From: Microglena sp. YARC
Taxonomy: Eukaryota; Chlorophyta; Chlorophyceae; Chlamydomonadales; Chlamydomonadaceae
Assembly: GCA_022414725.1 (NCBI GenBank)
Contig: CM039462.1
Location: 123,013,786 to 123,077,785, forward strand
Direction: 5' to 3'
DNA: 64,000 bases
Position 1 is the stretch's first letter, and the number at the start of each line of letters is the position of its first letter. The notes under the pieces are model-generated. The model was not told the origin of the DNA. It ran no database searches and saw nothing but the letters and a program-made list of their open reading frames with translations. Made by a program: the position numbers and the translations under genes. Below, piece after piece: positions 1 through 9,124 of the stretch.

Positions 1-1160
1 AGCCCACCTCTGGATCCATCAGCAGCTTGCAGACATCTGCGTGGCCTGCATTGGCCGACCGCCTCCAAGGCCATGCTGTTGATAGAGTTCGCCCGGGCCT
101 GGAACTCAAGTCCAGCCACCACTGGATCATCCAGCAGCTTGCAGACATATGCCGTGCCCTTCCTTGCAGCCTCACACAAGGCCCAGCTGGCCATATCGTC
201 GCCCCACCCCTGTACTCTAGTCCCAGCCACCTCTGGATTCCATCATCAGCTTGCAAACATCTGGTGACCTTCCCTTCAGCCGCCCACAAGGCCCTGCCTG
301 TCGATAGAGTTTCGCCTGCCCCTGAACTCAATTCCAGCCACCTCTGGATCCATGAGCAGCTTGCACGACACTCTGCATGACCTGCATTAGCAGCCCCCAC
401 AATGCCCACTGTCTCTAGTAGTTCGCCCTGGCCCTTACTCAAATTTCCAGTCACCTCTGGATCCCCATGAGCATCTTGCAGACATACTGCGTGACCTTCC
501 TCTGCAGCAACCCACAAGGCCCTGCTTTCGCTAGAGTTCGCCCTGGCCCTGAACTCAAATTCCAGCCACCGCGAGGATCCATGCCAAAGCAAGCTTGCAG
601 ACATCTGCATTGACCTTCCCTGCAGCGTCCCACAATGCCCTGCTGTCGATAGAAGTTCGCCCTGGCCCTGAAACTCAAGTCCGGCCACTCTGATCCATGA
701 GCAGCTGCAGACATCTGCGTGACCTTCATTGGCAGCCGCCATCAAGGACCAGCTTTCTCTAGAGTTCGCCCTGGCCCTGACACTCAATTCCAGCCACCGC
801 TGGATCCATGAGCAGCTTGCAGACATCTGCATGACTTCCTTGGCAGCCACAGGAGAAGCTTGTTTTCATTTTGGTTCGCCCTCAATTGTAGACCCCGTTC
901 ACCTACAAGAGGATTGGACACAAGCATACTGCCTAGAAGGTCGACTAACCTCGCGCCCCCCTTTCGCCATCATCTCTCCAACTCTCTGTGGTGGTTGGAT
1001 CCAGTCGGGTAAGGGGGGCAATCCTGAAAATCTGTTGCGCATAGATTTTGCACACTAATTTACAATCTTTGGGTTGAAGAAGAGAATATGGCAATACGAT
1101 CAATAATGTCCATGGGGACACGTAAGGAGTTGGAAACGATGATCGCGTGTGCGACTGCAT
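1..1160 (-). pseudogene. F-box/ankyrin locus A (partial, frame-broken)
   Basis: The minus strand carries remnants of the ankyrin family that fills the first 28 kb. The start codon matching the sister genes is at 1158-1160, followed by the F-box-like segment and then 37-residue repeats that run off the left edge. Compared with the intact copy at 4005-5372, single-base insertions and deletions occur every few tens of bases (for example around 650-700 and 920-1080), so no long frame survives. Sequencing error and true decay cannot be separated here. The role expected from the family is a substrate adaptor for an SCF-type ubiquitin ligase, but this copy cannot be read as a protein. Confidence 0.75.
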
Positions 1161-1199
1161 TTTCGATGTGTTCAGTGCATGCAAGCGCACAGGATGGTA

Positions 1200-1250
1200 T
1201 AAATAAATACTGAGTTGGATTAACCCTATAAACCCTATAAACGCCCCTGG
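1200..1250 (-). promoter_or_regulatory. 5' leader of locus A with TATA-like stretch
   Basis: Read on the minus strand, this region has a TATTTATTTATACC stretch about 40-50 bases before the start of locus A. Further upstream there are two copies of a 9-bp unit (CCCTATAAA on the plus strand). The same arrangement precedes loci C, D, E, F and G, so it is probably the core promoter of the family. This is inferred from conservation and base composition only. Confidence 0.45.
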
Positions 1251-1475
1251 GTTTCACTTTCCTGGCATGCAAGAGGCACTTTTCCTGGCGGTATCTGCAA
1301 GCGGTATAGAATGGGTGTTCCTGCCTCCCGGCGATTCTTTTGAATTTTCAAAGCAGAATTCAGAGCCGTACGAACGACTCACTCACTCGCCAACCATAGA
1401 TTTAGCTCTCCGATGAATTTCGATTCCGACCAGACCAGGTTCCGAAACCATCGCGAAATGGTCGCGACAACACAT

Positions 1476-1538
1476 TAGGTTACACCGCAAGGTGTGCCGT
1501 ACATGAAGCGGTTTCATTCAAGTATTCCGTTGACTGTA
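1476..1538 (+). mobile_element. MITE-2 copy truncating locus B
   Basis: This is a short palindromic element. One end reads (as its complement) TACAGTCAACGGAATACT, and the body contains the inverted pair GGTTACACC...GGTGTGCCGTAC. At least seven related copies or halves occur in the window (near 8655, 33087, 36625, 37763, 41876, 44636 and 60947). This copy abuts the 3' end of locus B, whose reading frame runs into it and stops. Confidence 0.7.
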
Positions 1539-3552
1539 CATCCATCAAAAGCAATCAGACATCTGCGTGCCCTTCCTTTGCAGCCACACACAATGCCCAG
1601 CTGTTGGAAGAGTTCGCCCTGGCCCTGTACTTGGTTCAAGCCACCGCTGGATCCCATGAGCAGATTGCAGACATCTGCGTGACCGGCCTTGGCAACCTCC
1701 CCCAAAGACCTGCTGTTGACAGAGTTCGCCCGGGCCCTGAACTCAATTCCAGCCACCGCTGGATCCATCAGCAGCTTGCAGACATCTGCGTGACCTGCCT
1801 TGGCAGCCTCCCCCAAGGCCCTGCTGTCGCTAGAGTTCGCCCGGGCCCTGAACTCAATTCCAGCCACCGCTGGATCCATCAGCAGCAAGCAGACATCTGA
1901 GTGACCTGCCTTGGCAGCCGCCATTAAGGCCCTGCTGTTGATATGGTTCGCCCTGGCCATGTACTCAATTCCAGCCACCTCTGGATCCATGAGCATCTTG
2001 CAGACATCTGCGTGACCTTCCTTGGCAGCCAGCAACAATGCTCTGCTGTTTATATGGTTCGCCCTGGCTATGTACTCAATTCCAGCCACCGCTGGATCCA
2101 TGAGCATCTTGCAGACATCTGCGTGACCTGCCTTGGCAGCATACAACAAGGCCCTGCTGTCTCTAGAGTTCGCCAGGGCCATGTACTCAATTCCAGCCAC
2201 CGCTGGATCCATGAGCAGCTTGCAGACATCTTCGTGTCCTTCCTTGGCAGCCGCACACAAGGCCCTGCTGTCGATAGACTTCGCCAGGGCCCTGTACTCA
2301 AGTCCAACCACAGCTGGATCCATCAGCAGCTTGCAGACATCTGCGTGACCTTCATTGGCAGCCTCCCACAAGGCCCTGCTGTCGCTAGAGTTCGCCAGGG
2401 CCCTATACTCAAGTCCAGCAACCGCTGGATCCATCAAAAGCAAGCAGACATCGGTGTGACCTGCCTTGGAAGCCTCACACAATGCCCAGCTGTCGCTAGC
2501 GTTCGCCCGGGCCCTATACTCAAGTCCAGCCACCTCTGGATCCATAAGCAGCTTGCAGACATCTGCGTGACCTTCTCTAGCAGCCGCCCCCAAGGCCCTG
2601 CTGTTTATATTGTTCGCCCTGGCCCTGTACTCAATTCCAGCAACCGCTGGATCCATGAGCAGGAAGCAGACATCTGCGTGACCGGCCTTGGCAGCCTCAC
2701 ACAAGGCCATGCTGTCTCTAGAGTTCGCCTGGGCCATGTACTCAAGTCCAGCCACCACTGGATCCATGAGCAGCTTGCAGACATCTGCGTGACCTGCCTT
2801 GGCAGCCTCCCATAAGGCCCCGCTGTTCGTAGAGTTCGCCAGGGCCATGTACTCAAGTCCAGCCACATCTGGATCCATCAGCATCTTGCAGACATCTGCG
2901 TGACCTGCATAGGCAGCCTCACGCAAGGCCCAGCTGTTCATATGGTTCGCCCTGGCCCTGAACTCAATTCCAGCCACATCTGGATCCATGAGCAGCTTGC
3001 AGACATCTGCGTGACCTTCCTTGGCAGCCGCCCCCCCAATGCCCTGCTGTTTCTAGAGTTTTGCCAGGCTCTGAACTCAAGTCCAGCCACCTCTGGATCC
3101 ATGAGCAGCTTGCAGACATCTGCGTGACCTGCCTTGGCAGCCACCCACAAGACCATGCTGTTTATATGGTTCGCCCCTGGCCCTGAACTCAATTCCAGCC
3201 ACCTCCGGATCCATCAGCAGCTTGCAGACATCTGCGTGACCTTCATTGCAGCCACATAGAGAAGCTTGTTTTTATGTTGGTTCGCCCTCAATTGTAGGGC
3301 CCCATCAACTTGTACAAGTGGATTGGACACCAAGCATGCTGCTAGAAGGTCGGCGCGCCCCCCTTTCGCCATCATCTCTCCAACTCTCTGTGGTGGTTGG
3401 ATCTGTCCGGTAAGGGGCCATCCAGAAAATCTGTTATGCAGAGTTTTACACACTAATACAATCTTTGGGTTGGAAGAGAATAGTGCAATACGATCAAGAA
3501 TGTCATGGGGACACGCAAGGAGTGGAAACGATGATCGCGTGTGCGACTGCAT
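1514..3552 (-). pseudogene. F-box/ankyrin locus B (frame-broken, 3' end lost)
   Basis: The gene starts at 3552 with the family N-terminus (MQSHTRSSFP, then an F-box-like DILDRIALFSSNP segment) and continues as an array of 37-residue ankyrin repeats. The largest open part is 1514-2989, with about a dozen repeats. Three frame breaks separate it from the N-terminus: one near 3245, one near 3174 (an extra C), and one in a C run at about 3031-3037. The C-terminus reads into a MITE-2 end and stops there, so the normal family ending (EYRAIVNLDSSWVLPP) is missing. The breaks may be homopolymer errors. The truncation by the MITE looks real. The expected role is an F-box adaptor with ankyrin substrate binding. 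Confidence 0.8.
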
Positions 3553-3626
3553 GTTCGATGTAACTACATCTTTCTATTACTTTAAGTAATTCAAGTTTCA
3601 TCAAGTTTTGTAGCCGATCTTTCAAA

Positions 3627-3745
3627 CAGCTAGGGACATTTGATTGTGGGACACCTTTTATTTTGGGGATTTGACCAATTCAAGTTTTGTAACCGATCTT
3701 GTCAATACAGATACTGTCTTCAGGAGATTGACACAAAACATTCAA
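3627..3745 (+). mobile_element. T3 (IS630-like) terminal fragment in the ankyrin 3' flank
   Basis: It begins with ACAGCTAGGGACATTTGATT followed by GTGGGACACC. The same block occurs in inverse orientation at about 37060-37172, directly after an IS630-type transposase fragment, and its first 40 bases recur at 45133-45175. It lies between locus B's promoter and the 3' flank of locus C, so a transposon end became part of the spacer of this unit. Confidence 0.6.
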
Positions 3746-4004
3746 GGCCTGTAAAGACAGAAGTTACATGATCAAAGTAGCCTGACAAGTCAACGTGTTG
3801 GCTTACATCGTGTGCATCAATCATTTTCAAAGAGTTCTTGCCTCATAATCAAATATTTATGCTACATCTGGAATTATTGGGCACACGCAGCGATATTTTA
3901 GCTTGAGCAAACTGAACACATTTCTGAAAAGTTTGAGGAGAGTATATACATCTTGCCCTAAGGTGGCAAGAAAGAAACGTGTCAAGTTTCACAATGTCCC
4001 TATA
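3745..4004 (+). repeat. Conserved 3' flank of the ankyrin family (copy before locus C)
   Basis: About 250 bases of this flank recur downstream of every readable ankyrin locus: 8440-8605, 15840-16050, 18740-18960 and 21890-22060, and degenerate at 25310-25660 and 27110-27400. On the plus strand part of it can be translated as a fragment ending in YGGK plus basic residues, resembling the Fanzor protein at 15030-15060 (see findings). On the minus strand a short open frame with IIDAHDVSQH recurs, and nothing else supports it as a gene. Confidence 0.6.
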
Positions 4005-5372
4005 CTAAAGTCCAGACACCGCTAGATCCATCAGCAGCTTGCAGACATCTGCGTGACCTTCCTTTGCAGCCTCCCACAATGCCCTGCTGTCGTTAGAGTC
4101 CGCCCGGGCCCTGAACTCAAGTCCAGCCACCTCTGGATCCATCAGCAGCTTGCAGACATCTGCGTGACCTTCCCTTGCAGCCTCCCACAATGCCCAGCTG
4201 TCGTTAGAGTCCGCCCGGGCCCTGAACTCAATTCCAGCCACCTCTGGATCCATGAGCAGCTTGCAGACATCTGCGTGACCTGCCTTTGCAGCCGCCCCCA
4301 AGGCCCTGCTGTCTCTAGAGTTCGCCCTGGCCCTGAACTTGAGTCCAGCCACATCTGGATCCATCAGCAGCTTGCAGACATCTGCGTGACCTGCATTGGC
4401 AGCCTCACACAAGGCCCTGCTGTCTATAGAGTTCGCCCTGGCCCTGTACTCAAGTCCAGCCACCTCTGAATCCATCAGCAGATTGCATACATCTGCGTGA
4501 CCTTTTGTTGCAGCCGCCCCCAAGGCCCTGCTGTCGTGAGAGTTCGCCTGGGCCCTGAACTCAAGTCCAGCCACCGCTGGATCCATGAGCAGCTTGCCGA
4601 CATCTGCGAGACCTTTCGTTGCAGCCCCCCCCAAGGCCCTGCTGTCGACAGAGTTCGCCCTGGCCCTGAACTCAATTCCAGCCACATCTGGATCCATGAG
4701 CAGCTTGCAGACATCTGCGAGACCTTTCGTTGCAGCCGCCCACAAGGCACTGCTGTTGTCAGAATTCGCCTTGGCCCTGAACTCAAGTCCAGCCACCGCT
4801 GGATCCATCAGCATCTTGCAGACATCTGCGTGACCTGCATGGGCAGCCGCCCCCAAGGCCCTGCTGTATCTAGAGTTCGCCCGGGCCCTGAACTCAATTC
4901 CAGCCACCTCTGGATCCATGAGCAGCTTGCAGACATCTGCGTGACCTTCATTGGCAGCCTCACACAAGGCCCAGCTTTCTCTAGAGTTCGCCCTGGCCCT
5001 GAACTCAATTCCAGCCACCGCTGGATCCATGAGCAGCTTGCAGACATCTGCATGACCTTCCTTGGCAGCCACATGGAGAAGCTTGTTTTCATTTTGGTTC
5101 GCCCTCAATTGTAGGACCCCGTTCACCTGTACAAGAGGATTGGACACCAAGCATACTGCTAGAAGGTCGGCGCGCCCCCCTTTCGCCATCATCTCTCCAA
5201 CTCTATGTGGTGGTTGGATCAGTCGGGCAAGGGGCAATCCTGAAAATCTGTTGCGCATAGTTTTGCACACTAATACAATCTTTGGGTTTGAAGAGAATAT
5301 TGCAATACGATTAAGAATGTCATGGGGAACCGACGTTAGGAGTGGAAACGATGATCGCGTGTGCGACTGCAT
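4005..5372 (-). CDS. F-box and ankyrin-repeat protein (locus C, intact)
   Basis: This is an uninterrupted 455-residue protein. Residues about 12-50 hold an F-box-like motif (HDILNRIAIFSSNPKIVLVC). A linker with MMAKGGRADLL follows, and then about ten ankyrin repeats of 37 residues with the core ALWEAAKEGHADVCKLLMDP. Proteins of this layout in giant viruses and poxviruses are thought to recruit substrates to SCF ubiquitin ligases. That role is inferred here from architecture. The start at 5372 is shared with sister genes. It stops early: a TAG replaces the Glu codon of the usual EYRAIVN ending, so it is about 15 residues shorter than the family standard. Its promoter has the longest CCCTATAAA array in the window. 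Confidence 0.88.
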   Translation of the reverse strand: MQSHTRSSFPLLTSVPHDILNRIAIFSSNPKIVLVCKTMRNRFSGLPLARLIQPPHRVGEMMAKGGRADLLAVCLVSNPLVQVNGVLQLRANQNENKLLHVAAKEGHADVCKLLMDPAVAGIEFRARANSRESWALCEAANEGHADVCKLLMDPEVAGIEFRARANSRYSRALGAAAHAGHADVCKMLMDPAVAGLEFRAKANSDNSSALWAAATKGLADVCKLLMDPDVAGIEFRARANSVDSRALGGAATKGLADVGKLLMDPAVAGLEFRAQANSHDSRALGAAATKGHADVCNLLMDSEVAGLEYRARANSIDSRALCEAANAGHADVCKLLMDPDVAGLKFRARANSRDSRALGAAAKAGHADVCKLLMDPEVAGIEFRARADSNDSWALWEAAREGHADVCKLLMDPEVAGLEFRARADSNDSRALWEAAKEGHADVCKLLMDLAVSGL

Positions 5373-5430
5373 TTTCGATGTTCATGCATGCAATCGCACA
5401 GGATAGTATAAATAAATAATGAGTTGGGAA

Positions 5431-5515
5431 CCCTATAAACCCTATAAACCCTATAAACCCTATAAACCCTATAAACCCTGTAAACCCTATAAACCCTATA
5501 AACCCTATAAACCCT
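5431..5515. repeat. CCCTATAAA minisatellite upstream of locus C
   Basis: About nine or ten head-to-tail copies of the 9-bp unit CCCTATAAA, one with a T-to-G change. It lies 60-145 bases upstream of the locus C start codon, just beyond the TATA-like stretch at about 5408-5420. Sister loci have one to three copies at the same place (1223-1241, 12895-12924, 18398-18415), so copy number differs between paralogues. A promoter-strength role is an inference. Confidence 0.85.
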
Positions 5516-5774
5516 GGGTTTCACTTTCCTGGCATGCAAGAGGCAATTTTCCTGGCGGTATCTGCAAGCGGTATAGAATGCGTGTTCCTGCCTCCCGGCG
5601 ATTCTTTTGAATTTTCAAAGCAGAAGTTAGAGCCGTACGAACGACTCACTCACTCGCCAACCAGATATTTAGCTCTCCGATGAATTTCGATTCCGACCAG
5701 ACCAGGTTCCGAAACCAGTCAAAATCCCTCCGGGATGCAGGAACAACTACAAGTGTAGTGCAAATTGTCAATAA

Positions 5775-5938
5775 ATGGGCGTTCCTGCCTCCCGGCCGAT
5801 TTTGACTGGTTGCTAAACATGGTATGGAGCGGAATTGTGATTCCTTGGTGCTTATGTCTCAAGCTAGCGAGTCTTTCAAGAGGCTCTAAATCCTGATTAG
5901 AAATTAAAAAAAAACGGCCGGGAGGCAGGAACGCCCAT
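5775..5938. mobile_element. MITE-1, 164 bp, between loci C and D
   Basis: Both ends carry the same terminal inverted repeat, beginning ATGGGCGTTCCTGCCTCCCG and ending with its complement. The interior is shared with copies at 50953-51115 and 58461-58624 (there in the opposite orientation) and with a degenerate copy at 28379-28530. There is no coding capacity. The leading part of the terminal repeat resembles the GTTCCTGCCTCCCGGCGA stretch found upstream of every ankyrin gene, so the family leader may hold an old half-copy. Confidence 0.85.
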
Positions 5939-6042
5939 TAATACATATTGTCTTCAGGAGATTGATTGACACAAAACATTCAAGGACTGTTACATCTTCA
6001 AAGTAGCCTGAAAAGTTTGAGGAGAGTGGATAAATACTTGCT

Positions 6043-7557
6043 CTACGGTGGCAAGACCCAGGTGCTGTCAAGATTCACAATGGCCGTGTACTCGGGGCCA
6101 GCCGCCTCTGGATCCATCAGCAGCTTGTAGACATCTGCGTGACCTTCCTTTGCAGCCTCACGCAAGGCCCGGCTGTGCGTAGAGTTCGCCCGGGACCTGA
6201 ACTCAATTCCAGTCACATCTGGATCCATCAGCAGCTTGCAGACATCTGCGTGACCTGCCTTGGCAGCCTCACGCAAGGCCAAGCTGTGCGTAGAGTTCGC
6301 CCGGGACCTGAACTCAAGTCCAGCCACCGCTGGATCCATGAGCAGCTTGCAGACATCTGCGTGACCTTCCTTGGCAGCCACCCACAATGCCATGCTGTCG
6401 TTAGCGTTCGCCCGGGCCCTGAACTCAAGTCCAGCCACCACTGGATCCATCAGCAGCTTGCAGACATCTGCGTGACCTTCCTTTGCAGCCACCCACAATG
6501 CCATGCTGTCGTTAGCGTTCGCCCGGGCCCTGAACTCAAGTCCAGCCACCTGTGGATCCATCAGCAGCTTGCAGACATCTGCGTGACCTTCATTTGCAGC
6601 CAGCCACAATACCATGCTGTCGTTAGAGTTCGCCCTGGTCCTGAACTCAATTCCAGCCACCTCTGGATCCATGAGCAGCTTGCAAACATCTGCGTGACCT
6701 TTCGTTGCAGCCGCCGACAAGGCCCTGCTGTCGCTAGAGTTCGCCCTGGCCCTGAACTCAATTCCAGCCACCGCTGGATCCATGAGCAGCTTGCAGACAT
6801 CTGCGTGGCCTGCATTGGCCACCGACAACAAGGCCCTGCTGTCTCTAGAGTTCGCCCTTGCCCTGAACTCAAGTCCAGACACATCTGGATCCATCAGCAG
6901 CTTGCAGACATCTGCAAGACCTTCCTTTGCAGCCGCCCACAATGCCCGGCTGTCGATAGAGTTCGCCCGGGCCCTGTACTCAATTCCAGCCACCGCTGGA
7001 TCCATCAGCAGCTTTCAGACATCTGCGTGACCTCTCTTTGCAGCCGCCCACAAGGCACTGCTGTCGATAGAGTTCGCCTGGGCCCTGAACTCAAGTCCAG
7101 TCACCTCTGGATCCATCAGCAGCTTGCAGACATCTGCATGACCTTTCTTGGCAGCCAGCCACAATGCCCAGCTGTCGCTAGAGTTCGCCAGGGCCCTGAA
7201 CTCAATTCCAGTCACCTCTGGATTCATGAGCATCTTGCAGACATCTGTGTGACCTTCCTTGGCAGCCACATAGAGAAGTTTGTTTTTATTTTGGTTCGCC
7301 CTCAATTGTAGGGGGCCCTTAACCTGTACAAGAGGATTGGACACCAAGCATACTGCTAGAAGGTCGGCGCGGCCCCCTTTCGCCATCATCTCTCCAACTC
7401 GCTGTGGTGGTTGGATCAGTTCGGTAAGGGGCAATCCTGAAAATCTGTTGCGCAGAGTTTTACACACTAATACAATCTTTGGGTTGGAAGAGAATAGGGC
7501 AATACGATCAAGAATGTCATGGGGAAACGTTAGAAATGATCGCGTGGGCGAATGCAT
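6043..7557 (-). pseudogene. F-box/ankyrin locus D with one nonsense codon
   Basis: Starting at 7557 (an in-frame ATG at 7584 also exists), the frame encodes the family N-terminus, the F-box-like DILDRIALFSSNP motif and an array of about a dozen 37-residue ankyrin repeats. It ends with the family C-terminus (AIVNLDSTWVLPP) at 6043. A single in-frame TGA at 7015-7017 replaces the Cys codon of the DVCKLL core. The frame is the same on both sides of it. The rest is fully open, so this is a recent nonsense mutation, a base-call error, or a site of read-through. Downstream translation could restart at the ATG only four codons later (7003-7005). Confidence 0.82.
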
Positions 7558-7739
7558 GTTCGATGCATGTACAATGCAATGCATGAAATTGCACAGGATG
7601 TTATAATAAATACTGAGTTGGAATAAACCCTTAAACTCTATAAACCCTGGGTTGCACTTTCATGGCATGCAAGCGGTACAGAATGGGTGTTCCTGCCTCC
7701 CGGATATTTTTTTGAATTTTCAAAGCAGGAATCACAATT

Positions 7740-8440
7740 CCGCTCCATCCAGGAATCGCCTTACCAAAAGGTATTGAAACAGATGTTGGAGGAGCAGGCG
7801 AACAACGACGCCGCGAACGTGGCCACCGAGTCCACGTACTATCGGCTATACGGAGAAAAGGTCGGCTGCTCTCCTGCCATCCTGCGGGCGATCGACTGCA
7901 TGTACGCGGTGGTGCAGCAGGAGGCAACGCGGAGTACCGAGGCGCTGGACGCAATGTTCGGCGAAACCCGTCTTCTGCGCGAGGAGTTCTTCGAGGGCAT
8001 GCTGTCCGTAGTGGAGCAAAACGCCGCTGCGGTGCGAAAGCTGGAGGAACTGGAGCTGGTTCTGGAGAGAGTGGACACGTCTTACGTGCGCGGCGACGTC
8101 ATCGCAGCCACCAAACGCAAGCACGCGGACGACACCGATGAAATCAAGCGCGCTCTGCACCTGTTCGCGGGCTGCGGTCATGTCCCCGCTCCGTTGATGC
8201 CGCGTGTGCGCCCGCTGCTGCCTCCGGTCGAGGACATTGCGCCGTTGGAGGACGGAGCTTTGTCCTACCGGTCGCTGGAGTCGCCATCCAATGACTCGCT
8301 GTCCGACCCTCAACCAATGTGCGAGGACACATTAGAGAAGCAGTTATTCAGCCTGGACGAGTTCTTCATTCCATTGACCCGAGTTTAACAAAGATGCAGC
8401 AAACCAGGATCGAGAATGGGGAAAGCAAGCTTACAAAGTG
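7740..8440 (+). other. GC-rich block inserted into the ankyrin spacer
   Basis: In sister units the leader (TTCAAAGCAGAAGTTAGAGC) is followed by about 250 bases of spacer. Here the leader breaks off after TTTCAAAGCAGG, passes through a few bases resembling MITE-1 interior (ATCACAATTCCGCTCCAT), and continues into a strikingly GC-rich stretch until the spacer resumes at about 8445 (ATCGTGCGAATCAATAATC). The composition contrast with both flanks suggests acquired DNA. Confidence 0.6.
7783..8388 (+). CDS. Hypothetical helical protein in the GC-rich insert
   Basis: The frame is open from 7687, but its first 30 codons lie in leader and MITE-derived sequence. The first methionine inside the unusual block (MLEEQANNDAANVATEST) is the more likely start, giving about 201 residues. 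The protein is rich in Ala, Glu and Leu and probably mostly helical, with a coiled-coil-like centre (RKLEELELVLERV), a basic stretch with TKRKHADD, and a Pro-rich acidic tail. I recognise no family. The strong third-position G/C bias agrees with real coding sequence and differs from the neighbouring ankyrin genes. It is absent from all sister units. Confidence 0.6.
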   Translation: MLEEQANNDAANVATESTYYRLYGEKVGCSPAILRAIDCMYAVVQQEATRSTEALDAMFGETRLLREEFFEGMLSVVEQNAAAVRKLEELELVLERVDTSYVRGDVIAATKRKHADDTDEIKRALHLFAGCGHVPAPLMPRVRPLLPPVEDIAPLEDGALSYRSLESPSNDSLSDPQPMCEDTLEKQLFSLDEFFIPLTRV

Positions 8441-8605
8441 TTGCCTGCACATCGTGCGAATCAATAATCATTTTCAAAGAGTTCCTGCCTCAGAATCAAA
8501 TATTTATGCTACATCTGGAATTATTGGGAACACGCAGCGATATTTTCGCTTGAGCAAACTGAACACATTTCTGAAAAGTTTGAGGAGAGTGGATAAATAC
8601 TTGCT

Positions 8606-8654
8606 CTACGGTGGCAAGACCCAGCTGCTGTCAAGATTCACAATGGCCCTGTAC
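8606..8654 (-). pseudogene. Detached C-terminus of ankyrin locus E
   Basis: These 49 bases encode, on the minus strand, the end YRAIVNLDSSWVLPP and the stop codon typical of the family (identical to the end of locus F at 16049). The body of the gene stops at 10038 with LLMDPEAAGP. Between the two lie 1.38 kb of transposon sequence, so locus E was cut a few codons before its natural end and this is the orphaned tail. Confidence 0.8.
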
Positions 8655-8720
8655 TACACTCGACGGAATACTAAAATGAAACCGCCTCCTGGAGTGTACG
8701 GTACACCTTATGGTGTAACC
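8655..8720 (+). mobile_element. MITE-2-like end at the left border of the composite insertion
   Basis: It starts TACACTCGACGGAATACTAA, followed by a palindrome in which GGTACACC and GGTGTAACC are paired. The same end occurs at 33087-33154 (inverse) and 36625-36665. It sits exactly where locus E's tail is split off, and marks the left edge of an insertion that ends at 10037 with a different terminal repeat (T1). The block is therefore composite. Confidence 0.65.
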
Positions 8721-8778
8721 TTATGGTGTAGCAACCCACGGGCAGTGGAACACCATCATTCATGTTTTTTGTAGCCCA

Positions 8779-9087
8779 TCAACAACACGCATCCCTGCAA
8801 AATGGAAGCGGTCTCCCTTGACCCAACAGTTCCATGCAGTGCAGCCTTGCGATTGTGAGAGCAGAGGAGCGGTCCCGGTCCGAGTAAGTGCTGGTTTCTG
8901 GAGAGAATCGCAGTCCTCGTACCTCAGGGTACCGCTTGATCGAGTTGTTGTCGACAAGAGAGGGGGCTAAGGCTTTGTCTTCGCATAAACGGACAATATC
9001 GTCCTTCTTGTCCTTTGATGAGTATGCTACTTCGGCCAATTTTAGTAGCTCCTTCAATTTCGCGACTGTCGGAGGTTTCGTTGCCAT
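8779..9087 (-). CDS. SAP-like domain joined to a Fanzor C-terminal remnant
   Basis: The likely start is at 9087 (MATKPPTVAKLKELLK); an upstream ATG at 9144 lies in transposon sequence. Residues about 7-40 (TVAKLKELLKLAEVAYSSKD, then DDIVRLCEDKAL) fit a SAP-type helix-extension-helix DNA-binding motif. The C-terminal half, with YSDRDRSSALTIARL followed by GRPLPFCRDA, resembles the last RuvC motif and tail of Fanzor/TnpB proteins (NRDxNAAxNI, then RPxPFxR). The REC domain and the first two RuvC motifs are absent, so no nuclease activity is expected. It may be an internally deleted Fanzor or a novel fusion. It lies inside the composite insertion next to a T1 transposase on the same strand. Confidence 0.5.
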   Translation of the reverse strand: MATKPPTVAKLKELLKLAEVAYSSKDKKDDIVRLCEDKALAPSLVDNNSIKRYPEVRGLRFSPETSTYSDRDRSSALTIARLHCMELLGQGRPLPFCRDACC

Positions 9088-9124
9088 CTTACATAATTTA
9101 TACATCACAGAACTCTTTATACAA

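Noticed and set aside
5431..5515. CCCTATAAA array as a telomere
   Set aside because: It resembles plant-type CCCTAAA but is internal, has few copies, recurs at the same place before several genes, and is flanked by ordinary sequence on both sides.
6139..7311. Long plus-strand open frames over the ankyrin arrays (also 1943-2815, 10971-11834, 16701-17903, 19383-20468)
   Set aside because: They are exact mirrors of the minus-strand repeats. The 111-bp period is a multiple of three, so one antisense frame without stops repeats automatically. There is no independent start, leader or conservation.
7687..7782. N-terminal extension of the GC-rich gene
   Set aside because: These codons lie in the family leader and MITE-1-like bases, so the methionine at 7783 inside the block is the better start.
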